Counted from the stretch's first letter, positions 33,088-42,464 are shown. The stretch is DNA of 64,000 bases from RGIG4097 sp964637515 (GCA_964637515.1 CAZWUI010000006.1:19208-83207); one strand, 5' to 3'. Notes: generated by a model not told the origin, from the sequence alone. Numbers and translations: made by a program.

Positions 33088-34782
33088 TTATTTTTCAATT
33101 GACAATTTGTATTCGTTTGCCCAATTTTGCATTTCAACCGCGTGAGGTATTGCGTGAGTTGAGTAATCTTTTCCGCCAAGAAGTCTTGCAATCTCTTCGA
33201 CGTTGTTTTCAAGAAGGTCGAGATGCGTGTTAGTTTTGCCGTTTTCGGTGGATTTAGCGATCAAATAGTGCGTGTCAGCCATTGAAGCGAGCGCAGGCAT
33301 ATGCGTGACTGCGATGACTTGACGTTTTCTTGACACGTTGCACATTTTCTCTGCGACGACTGCGGATATATTGCCTGAAATTCCCGTGTCAATCTCGTCG
33401 AAAATCATTGTTCCGATATCGTCGACGTCCGCAAGAATGTTCTTGAGAGCAAGCATAAATCTTGACATTTCACCGCCTGAAATGATCTTTGCAAGGGGTT
33501 TCAACGGCTCACCGGGGTTCGGTGAAATTAAAAACTCAACGACGTCCGCACCTGTATCCGATATATCGTCGGGATCGTCCGTTGACGTGATGCCGACCTT
33601 GAACGTGCTTCCGCCCATTCCGAGATCTTTGAGTTCAGAAAGGATGCTCTTTTCAAAGGATTTTGCAATTTTGCATCTAATATCCGTGAGTTTTTGCGCA
33701 GAAGATAGGAGAGATTTTGCGGTTTTTGAAATCTCTTTTTCAAGATATTCTACTCTCTCTGCGGAATTTTCAAGGATGGTATATTCTTCTTTTGCTTTTT
33801 GATAAAATTCGGTCAGGCTTTGATAACTTCCGCCGTATTTTCTTTGCAGTCCGCGCACGATTTCAAGTCGAGATTCGATTTCGTCAGCACTGAATTTGTC
33901 GTAGTCGAGTTCGTTCAAGAAGTCTTTGACGGTTTCTGCGACGTCGATGACTTCTTCTCTTGCGTCGTACAAACGCTCATTGAGTCCTTCGATACGATTG
34001 TCGTATTGAGAAATAAGATTGAGAGTCGCAATAGTGGTTTTCAATGCACTTGAAACCGCAGTCGATTCATACCCGTCAAGCAGTTCTTTTGCACTTTGTA
34101 GAGCATCGAGTATTTTTTCGAGATTGCGGATGCGTTTTCTTTTTTCAAGGAGTTCTTCTTCTTCCCCTTCTTTGACGTCCGCCTTTTCGATTTCGGCAAT
34201 CTGATAGGACAAAACGTCAAGTTTTCTCTCTCTATCCGCCTGATTTCCGATTGCACCGAGTTCGTGTTTGAGTTCGACGTATGAGGAGTGAATACGTTTG
34301 ACTTCCGCCTTGACTTCGTCAACTTTGCCACCGCCCAAACTGTCAAGTAGTCCGAGATGAGTAGACGAGTCGAGCAAAGATTGATGCTCGTGTTGTCCGT
34401 GAATATCCACGAGAAGCGCGGTTAGTCCACGCAGAGTTGCAAGAGTGGTAATTCTACCGTTGATGCGGCATTCGTTTTTGCCGTCCACGGTCATTTTTCT
34501 GCGAAGTATCAAAATTTCTTCTTTGTCGATACCGTTTTCGTCAAGGTAGTCGTTGACGCTATCCGTTTCGTAGTTTTCAAAAACCGCTTCAACCACTGCG
34601 AAATCCGTGCCGTAGCGTATCAAAGATTTGTCCGCCCTATCACCTAGCACAAAGCCGACGGAATCTATAATTATAGATTTACCCGCACCCGTTTCACCGC
34701 TCAAAACGTTGAGTTTATCGCCAAACTCAACTTCGAGTTTGTCAATGAGCGCGATATTGGTGATAGCAAGACTTTTAATCAT
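33088..34782 (-). CDS. recN: DNA repair protein RecN
   Basis: RecN is an SMC-like protein that gathers DNA ends in double-strand break repair. The 564-residue protein starts with the ATPase half LSGETGAGKSIIIDSVGFVLGDRADKS, has two long coiled-coil arms (about 155-365), and ends with the signature/Walker B half ISGGEMSRFMLALKNIL and TMIFDEIDTGISG. Its ATG is two bases past the argR stop. The nadK-argR-recN order is standard in Firmicutes. Confidence 0.97.
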   Translation of the reverse strand: MIKSLAITNIALIDKLEVEFGDKLNVLSGETGAGKSIIIDSVGFVLGDRADKSLIRYGTDFAVVEAVFENYETDSVNDYLDENGIDKEEILILRRKMTVDGKNECRINGRITTLATLRGLTALLVDIHGQHEHQSLLDSSTHLGLLDSLGGGKVDEVKAEVKRIHSSYVELKHELGAIGNQADRERKLDVLSYQIAEIEKADVKEGEEEELLEKRKRIRNLEKILDALQSAKELLDGYESTAVSSALKTTIATLNLISQYDNRIEGLNERLYDAREEVIDVAETVKDFLNELDYDKFSADEIESRLEIVRGLQRKYGGSYQSLTEFYQKAKEEYTILENSAERVEYLEKEISKTAKSLLSSAQKLTDIRCKIAKSFEKSILSELKDLGMGGSTFKVGITSTDDPDDISDTGADVVEFLISPNPGEPLKPLAKIISGGEMSRFMLALKNILADVDDIGTMIFDEIDTGISGNISAVVAEKMCNVSRKRQVIAVTHMPALASMADTHYLIAKSTENGKTNTHLDLLENNVEEIARLLGGKDYSTHAIPHAVEMQNWANEYKLSIEK

Positions 34783-34784
34783 TG

Positions 34785-35240
34785 TTATTGAAGAAGGTCT
34801 TCGAGCATATCCGCAACTTTGATTGCGTGGTTGGCATCGTCAACTGCGATGAAAATCGTGTTGTCGCCTGCGATAACTCCTACGACTTCGTCGTAGTCCA
34901 AGCGGTCGATGAGTGCCGCGGCTGCGTTTGCACTGCCGTCTTCGGTCTTGACGACGATAAGGTTGCCGGCAGAGCGAATGGACAATACGGTATTCTTGAA
35001 AATCTTTATGTACTTATCTGACGAACTGGGCTCTGCGGGCTGTTGAGCGACGTACTTATAATGTCTGCCGTCCGTCGTCAAAACCTTGATGATACCCATA
35101 TTTTTAATATCCCTGCTAACCGTCGCTTGAGTGACGTCAAATCCGTCGTCTTTGAGACGTTTAACGAGTTCTTCTTGCGTATCAATATCGTTTTTTGCGA
35201 TGATTTCAAGGATTTTGAGTTGTCTTGTTGCTCTTGCCAT
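34785..35240 (-). CDS. argR: Arginine repressor ArgR/AhrC
   Basis: ArgR is a hexameric regulator that senses arginine. The 151-residue protein has the winged helix-turn-helix with FDVTQATVSRDIKNMGIIKV and a C-terminal oligomerisation/arginine-binding domain with DYDEVVGVIAGDNTIFIAV, containing the two conserved Asp region. It is co-transcribed with recN, a common but unexplained linkage. No arginine biosynthesis gene is in the window. Confidence 0.96.
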   Translation of the reverse strand: MARATRQLKILEIIAKNDIDTQEELVKRLKDDGFDVTQATVSRDIKNMGIIKVLTTDGRHYKYVAQQPAEPSSSDKYIKIFKNTVLSIRSAGNLIVVKTEDGSANAAAALIDRLDYDEVVGVIAGDNTIFIAVDDANHAIKVADMLEDLLQ

Positions 35241-35256
35241 ATTTTCCTCCCGATGG

Positions 35257-36033
35257 TCAGTCAGTAACTCCCCATCTGTTCATTTTTTCGAGTAGTTTTT
35301 TATAGAAGTCGTGAGCGGAATTTTCGATGAATACCGCCTTTTTTTCGCCGAAAGTGATTTTAATTCCACCGCTGCAACCGCCGACTTCGTTGCCGTCCGC
35401 TACAACTATCGCATCGTCGCAATCGGGGATGATTTCAACGGTTGATTTCGGGGATAAAACGATAGCGCGGGAGTGCAGGGAGTGCGGACAAACGGGATTG
35501 ACCACTATCCCTTCGACGTCGGGCGCAAGTACCGGTCCGCCTGCGGAAAGCGAATATGCGGTCGAGCCTGTAGGTGACGATACGATAAGTCCGTCCGCAT
35601 GGTATTTGTCAACATACTTTCCGTCCGTTTTCAAAGTGATATTTATCGGACGATAACTCGTGCTGCGCACGGTGAAATCGTTGAGAGCATACACATCCGC
35701 CCCGCCGATTTGCGCTTTCAACAATCCCCTTTCCTTTGTGGGAGCGGATTTTAGCGCATTAGCGATGACTTCCACGTCCGCGTTTGGTTCGTACTCTGCA
35801 AGAAAACCCACGTTTCCAAGGTTTACGCCGAGAATTTTGCAAGGAGAATTTACCCCCGCATAAAGCATAGTGCCGTCCCCGCCGAAAACGAGATACGCAT
35901 CTGCGCCTACTGTATTGTCGATGTTTTCGGTTTCGACCACGTCAAAGTCAGGAAGAGACTTGAGTCCTTCCAAAATCGCGATACGCGACGGATTATCTTT
36001 GAGTGTAGGTTTGACGTAAGTTGCTATCTTCAT
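35257..36033 (-). CDS. nadK: NAD kinase
   Basis: NadK phosphorylates NAD to NADP. The 258-residue protein contains FGGDGTMLYA (the GGDGT catalytic motif), LGVNLGNVGFLAEY, NDFTVRS and LIVSSPTGSTAYSLSAGGPVL. It is preceded by its own promoter and leads the argR-recN operon. tlyA, which often lies directly upstream, is here separated by about 840 bases of accessory sequence. Confidence 0.97.
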   Translation of the reverse strand: MKIATYVKPTLKDNPSRIAILEGLKSLPDFDVVETENIDNTVGADAYLVFGGDGTMLYAGVNSPCKILGVNLGNVGFLAEYEPNADVEVIANALKSAPTKERGLLKAQIGGADVYALNDFTVRSTSYRPINITLKTDGKYVDKYHADGLIVSSPTGSTAYSLSAGGPVLAPDVEGIVVNPVCPHSLHSRAIVLSPKSTVEIIPDCDDAIVVADGNEVGGCSGGIKITFGEKKAVFIENSAHDFYKKLLEKMNRWGVTD

Positions 36034-36062
36034 AAGTTGCCTATTGTTTGTAAGTAGACAGA

Positions 36063-36091
36063 ATTATACAATATTTTATAAGTTTATACAA
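36063..36091 (-). promoter_or_regulatory. Promoter of nadK-argR-recN
   Basis: Minus strand: -35 TTGTAT (36086-36091), 17-nt spacer, -10 TATAAT (36063-36068). The leader is short, with AGG before the nadK ATG. Confidence 0.7.
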
Positions 36092-36162
36092 GTCGTTTTG
36101 CATATTATTTTGAAATAAATTTATTTTATAAATTTTGTATTCGCTACAGCAACGTCACTTAA

Positions 36163-36568
36163 TGGTCTTGGTGGCTTGGACTTGCATTCGGCGGATATGA
36201 AGACGGTTTGTTGTATCTCGACAAGGAAATGCACGAAATATCCGTGAATTACCGTAACTATGCTTACAAAACAATTATGCAATATATAGACGACGGCGAC
36301 GTTAGAGTCAAGGCGGAATTAAGCGATGCTTTCGGTTGGATAAAATTTATACTGTAGCCTTCAAAAAACCGATGGCAGACTTGTTATCGAGATTCTAAAC
36401 GACTCAATTAATGATAGCATTGTGATTTTTTCTCAACTTAAAGACTACTCTCATGCAAAGACGGTGACAACGTCAACGCAAGGAAAATTTGTTGGAAGTG
36501 CGCAAGAGTTTTCAAACAAACTTGAAGCACCGGCAAAAAGTATACGAACGTATATCATATCAAAGTGA
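36163..36568 (+). pseudogene. Frameshifted remnant of an unidentified gene
   Basis: Two overlapping plus-strand frames read like pieces of one protein. The first is open from 36163 to the TAG at 36357 (64 residues, containing YEDGLLYLDKEMHEISVNY) and has no start codon, with a stop just upstream. The second, shifted by one base, continues from about 36353 to the TGA at 36568 (71 residues, containing DGRLVIEILNDSINDSIVIF). A frameshift near 36335-36355 and loss of the 5' part explain both. Codon use is protein-like. I do not recognise the family. Confidence 0.55.
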
Positions 36569-36682
36569 TAGCACCGGCCGTTTTTAGCAAAATAGTTGAC
36601 GGAATTTTATTGATCAACTATAAAAATGCACCCTACTCACCCTGAAAAAGCATCGGAATTGCCGATATGGTGCGATTATCCT

Positions 36683-36711
36683 TGACTTTTTTCGGTGAGA
36701 AAAATATAATC
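36683..36711 (+). promoter_or_regulatory. Near-consensus promoter of a short transcription unit
   Basis: TTGACT (36683-36688), exactly 17 nt, TATAAT (36706-36711); the start falls at about 36718. This is among the best sigma-A promoters in the window, yet only about 150 nt lie between it and a terminator. Confidence 0.8.
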
Positions 36712-36716
36712 GAAAT

Positions 36717-36833
36717 ATGATAAATTTGATTTGTGCATCTGAATTTGCCATAAAGGTCGTGTCGGGAATTGCCGGATTGCTTATTGCGGTAGTGATTTTG
36801 ACTTTGGTTTTCGTGCGACAAAAAAAACACTAA
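36717..36833 (+). CDS. Possible 38-residue single-pass membrane peptide
   Basis: An ATG directly at the predicted transcription start opens 38 codons encoding a hydrophobic helix, with AIKVVSGIAGLLIAVVILTL in the middle and a basic RQKKH tail, a topology typical of small membrane proteins. There is no Shine-Dalgarno, so translation would have to be leaderless. The transcript could instead be a small RNA with a fortuitous frame. No family was recognised. Confidence 0.45.
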   Translation: MINLICASEFAIKVVSGIAGLLIAVVILTLVFVRQKKH

Positions 36834-36850
36834 CACGGTATATAAAAATA

Positions 36851-36873
36851 AAACGGCTATGCGCCGTTTTTTT
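36851..36873. terminator. Bidirectional terminator between the 38-codon gene and tlyA
   Basis: AAACGGC-TATGC-GCCGTTT with T-runs on both sides. It ends the short plus-strand unit and, read on the minus strand, the tlyA transcript. Confidence 0.85.
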
Positions 36874-37597
36874 ATTTGTCCGACATATTTTGCGGTTTTT
36901 TCACGAAGAGCAAGTATTCCTTGTTTTTGTTGTCATAAAAGACCGGGGACTGTGTCACCCCTAGCACCACAAAACCACATTCGAGTGCGTAGCCTTTCAC
37001 CATTTTGATTGCCTTTTGCCTATCCTTTTCAGATAGTACTATTCCCTTTTTGTTGAGTGCGGATTTGCCTAGTTCAAACTGCGGCTTTATGAGTGCGATA
37101 CACTCCCCGCCCTGTTTCAATGCGTTGAATATGGTGGGAAGAATGAGTTTCAAAGATATAAAGCTGACGTCGGTGCAAGCAAAATCTACGGGCGTAACGG
37201 TCAAATCGCGTGCGTTTGCTTTGAGAAAGGTTACTCTATCATCGGATAAAATTTCAGGCGGAAGTGCGCAATCGGCAACGTCTACCGCAAGAACGCTTTT
37301 CACTCCACCACGAAGAAGCACGTCGGTGAAACCGCCGTTGCTACAGCCTATATCAATAGCGTCCTTCCCTTTCACGTTTACACCGAAAACCTTCAAACCT
37401 TCTATAAGTTTATATGCGCCTTGAGAGGCATAGCCTTCGTCCGAGATTATCTCGATTTCTGCCTCGTCGTCCACGTCGTAAGACGGTTTCAAAATCACTC
37501 TACCGCCAACTTTCACCTTGCCTTTCAAGATGAGATTTTCCGCATACGTCCTTGACGGAAGGTTTTTCGTTTCTGTTAAGAATTTGTCCAAGCGCAT
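36872..37597 (-). CDS. tlyA: TlyA family rRNA 2'-O-methyltransferase
   Basis: TlyA-type enzymes methylate ribose 2'-OH of cytidines in rRNA. From the ATG at 37597 (MRLDKFLTE, preceded by AAAGGA) the protein has 241 residues. An S4 RNA-binding domain comes first (RLDKFL...SRTYAENLILKGKVKVGG), then an FtsJ-like methyltransferase with AIDIGCSNGGFTDVLL and LIKPQFELGK. An upstream extension of 34 codons is possible but lies inside the preceding gene and is not family-like. Confidence 0.95.
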   Translation of the reverse strand: MRLDKFLTETKNLPSRTYAENLILKGKVKVGGRVILKPSYDVDDEAEIEIISDEGYASQGAYKLIEGLKVFGVNVKGKDAIDIGCSNGGFTDVLLRGGVKSVLAVDVADCALPPEILSDDRVTFLKANARDLTVTPVDFACTDVSFISLKLILPTIFNALKQGGECIALIKPQFELGKSALNKKGIVLSEKDRQKAIKMVKGYALECGFVVLGVTQSPVFYDNKNKEYLLFVKKPQNMSDK

Positions 37598-38201
37598 ATG
37601 ATTTTTTCCTTTGCGATTTGTTCTGAATTGCAACTGTCCGTTTGATATTTCTTTCATCGCGATCAAGTGTTGCAAGGAGTCGCGCGACGAGCCAAACAAA
37701 CTCCTTCGAGTTTTTTATGGCGGATTCTTTGAGCATTGCTTTTCCGCCTATCGTCAATGCGGATATGACCGCGGATATGACGATTGAAAGAAGTTTTTGA
37801 TGACCAAACGGCAATATCAAAGATAGTTTTAGTACGATTGCAACCGAGCATGCACCCGATATTATCCCAAACGTATCCCCGATGACGTCGTTGCAAACGT
37901 TTGAAACTTTTTCATTGTTTGCAATGAGTCTGATGGCGGTTTTTGCGCCGTAGCGACCTATCTTTAGATCGTCCGCAAAATCGTCTACGCAACAAGAAGT
38001 TGCCGCCACTCCTATTCCGTCGAAAGTTATACTTGCAAGAATCAGAAACGCAAGGAGCAGTCCTGTCACCGTAAGACTGTTTGCATCAGCGGTCATCTCG
38101 CTCAAAAAACTGATAATTGCAGAGAGTGCAAAGGAAACCAAAGTGATTTTGATTGCCCACACACTGATTTTGTTCGACTTGTTTTTTCGTTTAGTCGCCA
38201 T
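37500..38201 (-). CDS. CNNM/DUF21-like integral membrane protein
   Basis: A 233-residue protein with an N-terminal basic stretch and about four hydrophobic segments. The segment DDLKIGRYGAKTAIRLIAN followed by EKVSNVCNDVIGDTFGII resembles the DUF21 transmembrane domain of CNNM/CorC magnesium-cobalt transporters (AKxALxLIxNxExxLxxxxIGxxxxNI). No CBS or CorC domain follows. The C-terminal 30 or so residues overlap the start of tlyA by 98 bases, an unusually long overlap, so the natural stop may once have been earlier. The transport function is inferred from fold resemblance only. Confidence 0.7.
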   Translation of the reverse strand: MATKRKNKSNKISVWAIKITLVSFALSAIISFLSEMTADANSLTVTGLLLAFLILASITFDGIGVAATSCCVDDFADDLKIGRYGAKTAIRLIANNEKVSNVCNDVIGDTFGIISGACSVAIVLKLSLILPFGHQKLLSIVISAVISALTIGGKAMLKESAIKNSKEFVWLVARLLATLDRDERNIKRTVAIQNKSQRKKSYALGQILNRNEKPSVKDVCGKSHLERQGESWR

Positions 38202-38359
38202 AAGTCACCGATATAAAGATATTCGATGACGATTATATGATGACTTTCAATCTGCATATTTCCGAGTCTATTGCCGTTGCGATTTCACCCATAATTATTT
38301 GACAATAATCGTTTTAATCAATTACACAAAAGCAAATTAGTGCAGTTAGATTGCTGAAA

Positions 38360-40417
38360 TCAACTGTTCAAGGTGACTGTTTCAAGCGCACGCACGAATT
38401 CTTCGTAGTCTGCGTTGAACAACTCTTTGAAACAAGTTGACACCGCTTTACCGTTGCTTTCGCTGCGAAGTATGCGTTTTGCATCTCGCAATACGTTTAT
38501 CGTGAGAGGTAATTTGAAATACGGAGTAGCCGTGCTACCGCTTTGTCGCGCACCGAGTATATCACCGCTTCCGCGCATTTCAAGGTCTTTTTCCGCAAGA
38601 AGACTGCCATCGTCGAAGTTTTTCATCGCAACTAGTCTATCGAGCGCTCTAATAGACGTCGCTTTCGTGTGCAAAAAACAAAACGCTTCACTACCATCTC
38701 TACCTACTCTACCGCGAAGTTGATGCAGGGATGCAAGACCGAATCTATCTGCATTCAACACCGCAATAATATTTGCTTTCGTATCAATGCCGACTTCGAC
38801 AAGAGAAGTTGCGACAAGCACAGAGATTTTTCCGTTTGAAAAGCCTGTCATCACTTCGTTTTTATCGTTATCCGACATCTTGCCGTGCAAAATCGACACC
38901 GTTAGATTGTCGAAATATCCGATATAATCCTTTGCAAATTGTTCGATTGAGTATAGGTCATTTCCTTCGCAGTCTTTGATTGTAGGACAGATGATAAATG
39001 CTTGTTTTCCTGCCCTACACTCTCTTGCAATATACGTAATCAAGTCGTTGAGTTTGATGTCGGATATGATTTTTGTGGATATATGAGTTTTTGCGCTTTC
39101 TCTTTTTTCGATTTTCGATACGTCAATATCATCGTAGACGGTGAGAGCAAGCGTGCGCGGGATAGGCGTAGCGGTGAGAGTGAGAATATCCGATGCCCCC
39201 TTTTCTTCGATTCCGGTTCTTGACGACACTCCGAATTTGTGCTGCTCGTCAATGACTGCAAGTGATAGGCACTTATATTCAACCTCCGCACCAATGAGGG
39301 ACTGCGTGCCGAAAACCGAGTCAATCTCGCCCGACGATAATCCGCGCAGTATTTCCGCTCTATCCGAATGTTTTGTGCTTGACGTGAGCAGAGCTACTTT
39401 CATTCCGAGTGCGTTTGCAAGCGGTAAAAACTTTTGATACTGTTGCCCTGCAAGAATTTCAGTCGGGCACATGTATGCCGATTGCATTCCCCCGTCAAAT
39501 GCTTTTGCAAGAGCAAAATATGCAACGACGGACTTGCCTGAGCCTACGTCGCCGTAGACGATTCTCGACATGGATTTTGATGAATCGAGATCGTTCGAGA
39601 TCGAGTTCATAGTGTCTTTTTGAGTGCTCGTCAAATCCCAATCAAGTAGGTTTTCAAACCAAAGTGTTCCAAAATTCCTGAATTTATAGAATACTTTTCG
39701 TTCTTTTGAGGCGTTTCTACGTGAGTTTTTGTAGTTATACAGTCCGCAGGCAAAATCTAGCGATGCAAGTGTATTCAATGCGTCTTTGCACTCCTCCGCA
39801 CTGTTTGGCATATGCGCGGATGAGAGTGTGAGATAGGTTGTTTTGAGAGTCGATTCAAGGGAAGAATACTCTTCCGTCACGTTGAATACGCTATTGATAT
39901 TTGCGTTCTTGCGAAGATATTCGAGCGCGCTTTCAACGAGATTTTTGAAAGTGCCCTGCCCTAAAATTCCTTTGAGAGGATAGACAGTGAATATCCCTTG
40001 ATCGAGTCTTTTGATTTTGTCTTCCGGTTCAACAGTCGGATTGACGAGCAGAATTTCTCCGCTCGCAAAACTGATTTTTGACAGAAGTCGAAAACTTCTG
40101 CCAATTTCAAATTCGGGTTGAAGATAAGGTCTGTTGTAGAAAACCGCTTTGAAGTAAACTTTCTTATCAGAGATTTTATCGAGAAAAGTTACCGTGAAAG
40201 ATTTCGTGCCCCTTTGCGACGGCACCGTCGCTCTGACCACTTCCCCTGAAAATAAACAAAATTGCCCTTCTTCTGCGTATAAAGCAGGTTCGGGCAATTT
40301 CAAATTCACGTATTTGCTCGGAAGATAAGATAACAATCCGCCTACGGTGGTTATTCCGAGGTCGGCAAGTTTCGCTATCGTGGCTTCTCCGACGCCTTTG
40401 ATTTTCTCAAGTTCCAT
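38360..40417 (-). CDS. recG: ATP-dependent DNA helicase RecG
   Basis: RecG remodels stalled forks and branched DNA. The 685-residue protein begins with the wedge region and GEATIAKLADLGITTVGGLL. Then come superfamily 2 motifs: YGDVGSGKSVVAYFA, LAVIDEQHKFGV (a DEQH variant of DExH), LTATPIPRTLALT, LVATSLVEVGID and QLRGRVGRDG. It follows fakA by one base, the usual Firmicutes arrangement. Confidence 0.97.
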   Translation of the reverse strand: MELEKIKGVGEATIAKLADLGITTVGGLLSYLPSKYVNLKLPEPALYAEEGQFCLFSGEVVRATVPSQRGTKSFTVTFLDKISDKKVYFKAVFYNRPYLQPEFEIGRSFRLLSKISFASGEILLVNPTVEPEDKIKRLDQGIFTVYPLKGILGQGTFKNLVESALEYLRKNANINSVFNVTEEYSSLESTLKTTYLTLSSAHMPNSAEECKDALNTLASLDFACGLYNYKNSRRNASKERKVFYKFRNFGTLWFENLLDWDLTSTQKDTMNSISNDLDSSKSMSRIVYGDVGSGKSVVAYFALAKAFDGGMQSAYMCPTEILAGQQYQKFLPLANALGMKVALLTSSTKHSDRAEILRGLSSGEIDSVFGTQSLIGAEVEYKCLSLAVIDEQHKFGVSSRTGIEEKGASDILTLTATPIPRTLALTVYDDIDVSKIEKRESAKTHISTKIISDIKLNDLITYIARECRAGKQAFIICPTIKDCEGNDLYSIEQFAKDYIGYFDNLTVSILHGKMSDNDKNEVMTGFSNGKISVLVATSLVEVGIDTKANIIAVLNADRFGLASLHQLRGRVGRDGSEAFCFLHTKATSIRALDRLVAMKNFDDGSLLAEKDLEMRGSGDILGARQSGSTATPYFKLPLTINVLRDAKRILRSESNGKAVSTCFKELFNADYEEFVRALETVTLNS

Positions 40418-40418
40418 A

Positions 40419-42083
40419 TTACTCCGCCGCTAGGACGTAATAATAGTGCGGTTGTCCGCCGTAGTAGACGGCAATTTCAAGGTCGGGTTGTGCTTCAGAG
40501 AGTATTTCAACGACGCGATTTGCTTCCTGTTCAGTCACTTCTTGACCATAATAGAGAGTGAGCATATCCGCATTTTTCGCGATTTTGTTTGCGGTGACGA
40601 CGGTTGCTTCTACAATAGATCCGCTTTTTGCCACGATTTTCTTGTTGCAGATACCGATTATATCACCTTCTTTGACGGAGAAACCGTTCATACGAGTGTT
40701 GCGCACCGCGTGGGTGATTTCTGCCGATTTGACGTTTGCGTAAGAACTCTTCATATTTTCAAAGTTTTCTTCCGCACTGACTTCCGTAGAGAAAACGAGA
40801 GCCGCAGATACGCCCTCGGGCATACAAGTGGTCGGTACGACGTAGACGTTGACGTCCGCAAGTTCTTTTGCTTGTTCTGCCGCAAGGATGATATTCGGAT
40901 TGTTCGGAAGAACAAAAACGTTTCTTGCATCCGCAGAGTTTACCGCACCCAAAATGTCGTAAACGCTGGGATTCATCGTTTGTCCGCCCTCTACGACGAC
41001 GTCGACGAGCAAATCTTTGAAGATTGCCGCCATTCCGTCACCGGCACATACGGATACCATAGCAAATTCTTTTGACGGAATCTTCTTTGCTTTTTCACCG
41101 TTTGTGGTCTGTTCGCCCTTGATTTTGCGGTTTTGCTCGACCATATTTTCGATTTTTATATCGACGAGTTCACCGAGTTTCAACGCTGCTTTCAACGCTT
41201 TGTCGGGATCGTTCGTGTGAACGTGGGTTTTGACAAGGTCAAGATCACCGATGACAAGCACGCAGTCGCCTATCGTGGTGAGATAGTCGCGGTATTTGTC
41301 GATGTCACTGAGCGTGGTCGCAGTTTTCAAGTGCGAAATGAAAAATTCCGTGCAATATTGGAAAGTGATATTGTCGTAGTCGTTTTTCAAAATCTCGTCT
41401 TCGGTCGCGAGTGCTTTTGCTTCCGCGGACAAGACGGGACGAACTGCGTCTTCTCTTATCATCTTGAATTCTTCCCCGGTGAGCACCGCAAGGAAACCCT
41501 CGAGAATTGTCAAGAGTCCTCTTCCGCCTGCGTCCACAACGCCTGCCTTTGCAAGTACAGGGAGCATTTCGGGAGTTTTTTGCAGGATTTGTTCGCCCGC
41601 GTCGATGACCATCTTCAAGAAGACTTCAAATTCAACTTTCTTTTTTGCAAACTTGACGGAGTTTTCCGCCATAACTCTGACGACCGTGAGAATTGTACCT
41701 TCTTTGGGTTTTGTGACTGCGCTATATGCTATTTCCGTACCTTTTTTGAGTGCGGATGAAAAATCTTTTGCATTGAGTTCGGTTTTGTTGTCGAGAGCGA
41801 TTGCGAATCCTTTCAAAATTTGCGAAAGAATGACGCCGCTATTTCCTCTTGCGCCTTTTAACGCTCCTTTTGAAAATGCCAAGGCGAGTGCGCCAAGGTC
41901 TTCGGAGCCCGAAACGTTGAGTTCACGAACCGCGGATGCCATAGTGAGTGACATATTCGTGCCCGTATCACCGTCGGGGACGGGGAAAACGTTCAGTTCG
42001 TCGACGAGAGCGCGATTGAGTTCGAGCGCTTGTGCTCCGCCTTTCAACATTTCCTTGAATTGTGTGCTATTGATGCTTAACAT
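40419..42083 (-). CDS. fakA: Fatty acid kinase subunit FakA (DhaL/DegV-associated, YloV)
   Basis: FakA phosphorylates fatty acids held by DegV-type FakB proteins. Starting at the ATG with upstream GAGG gives 554 residues. The N-terminal DhaL-like kinase domain has VFPVPDGDTGTNMSLTM, KGARGNSGVILSQILKGF and VDAGGRGLL. A linker and the C-terminal DegV-like half follow, with VFVLPNNPNIILAAEQA. A longer frame overlapping asp23 is not family-like and was rejected. No fakB is in the window. Confidence 0.94.
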   Translation of the reverse strand: MLSINSTQFKEMLKGGAQALELNRALVDELNVFPVPDGDTGTNMSLTMASAVRELNVSGSEDLGALALAFSKGALKGARGNSGVILSQILKGFAIALDNKTELNAKDFSSALKKGTEIAYSAVTKPKEGTILTVVRVMAENSVKFAKKKVEFEVFLKMVIDAGEQILQKTPEMLPVLAKAGVVDAGGRGLLTILEGFLAVLTGEEFKMIREDAVRPVLSAEAKALATEDEILKNDYDNITFQYCTEFFISHLKTATTLSDIDKYRDYLTTIGDCVLVIGDLDLVKTHVHTNDPDKALKAALKLGELVDIKIENMVEQNRKIKGEQTTNGEKAKKIPSKEFAMVSVCAGDGMAAIFKDLLVDVVVEGGQTMNPSVYDILGAVNSADARNVFVLPNNPNIILAAEQAKELADVNVYVVPTTCMPEGVSAALVFSTEVSAEENFENMKSSYANVKSAEITHAVRNTRMNGFSVKEGDIIGICNKKIVAKSGSIVEATVVTANKIAKNADMLTLYYGQEVTEQEANRVVEILSEAQPDLEIAVYYGGQPHYYYVLAAE

Positions 42084-42094
42084 TTTATCCTCTA

Positions 42095-42445
42095 TTAGAC
42101 TCTTATGCCGACTACGTTGACTTGAACGCGTTTGACTCTCATACCCGTGAAGTGTTCGAGAGCAAACTTGACCGTATCGGCAATAGATTTCTTTACTGTT
42201 TCGATGTTGACTCCGACTTTGAGCACGACAAAAACCTCGACGAACATCAAATTGTCGACGGTTGCGACCTTGACGCCTTTGCCGAGGGTACTCTTTCCCC
42301 AAAGATGACCGACGTTATCACTGAAACGACGAGATACCATTTCTAGCACGCCGTAACAGTCCGCAGCGGCAGCCGACGCGATTATCGCGACCGCCTCGTC
42401 GGAGATGGAAATTTTGCCGTATTTGTTAGAAGTTGTGAGTGACAT
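42095..42445 (-). CDS. Asp23/YloU family envelope stress protein
   Basis: A 116-residue Asp23/DUF322 protein, paired with FakA in most Firmicutes. It has the family's opening strand KISDEAVAIIASAAAADCYGVLEM, a glycine-containing central turn and the C-terminal FTGMRVKRVQVNVVGIRV. Relatives associate with the membrane. It is the first gene of asp23-fakA-recG. The predicted leader is only about 13 nt, with AGG as a weak ribosome site. Confidence 0.94.
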   Translation of the reverse strand: MSLTTSNKYGKISISDEAVAIIASAAAADCYGVLEMVSRRFSDNVGHLWGKSTLGKGVKVATVDNLMFVEVFVVLKVGVNIETVKKSIADTVKFALEHFTGMRVKRVQVNVVGIRV

Positions 42446-42464
42446 CGCGTTTACCTATGTGAAG

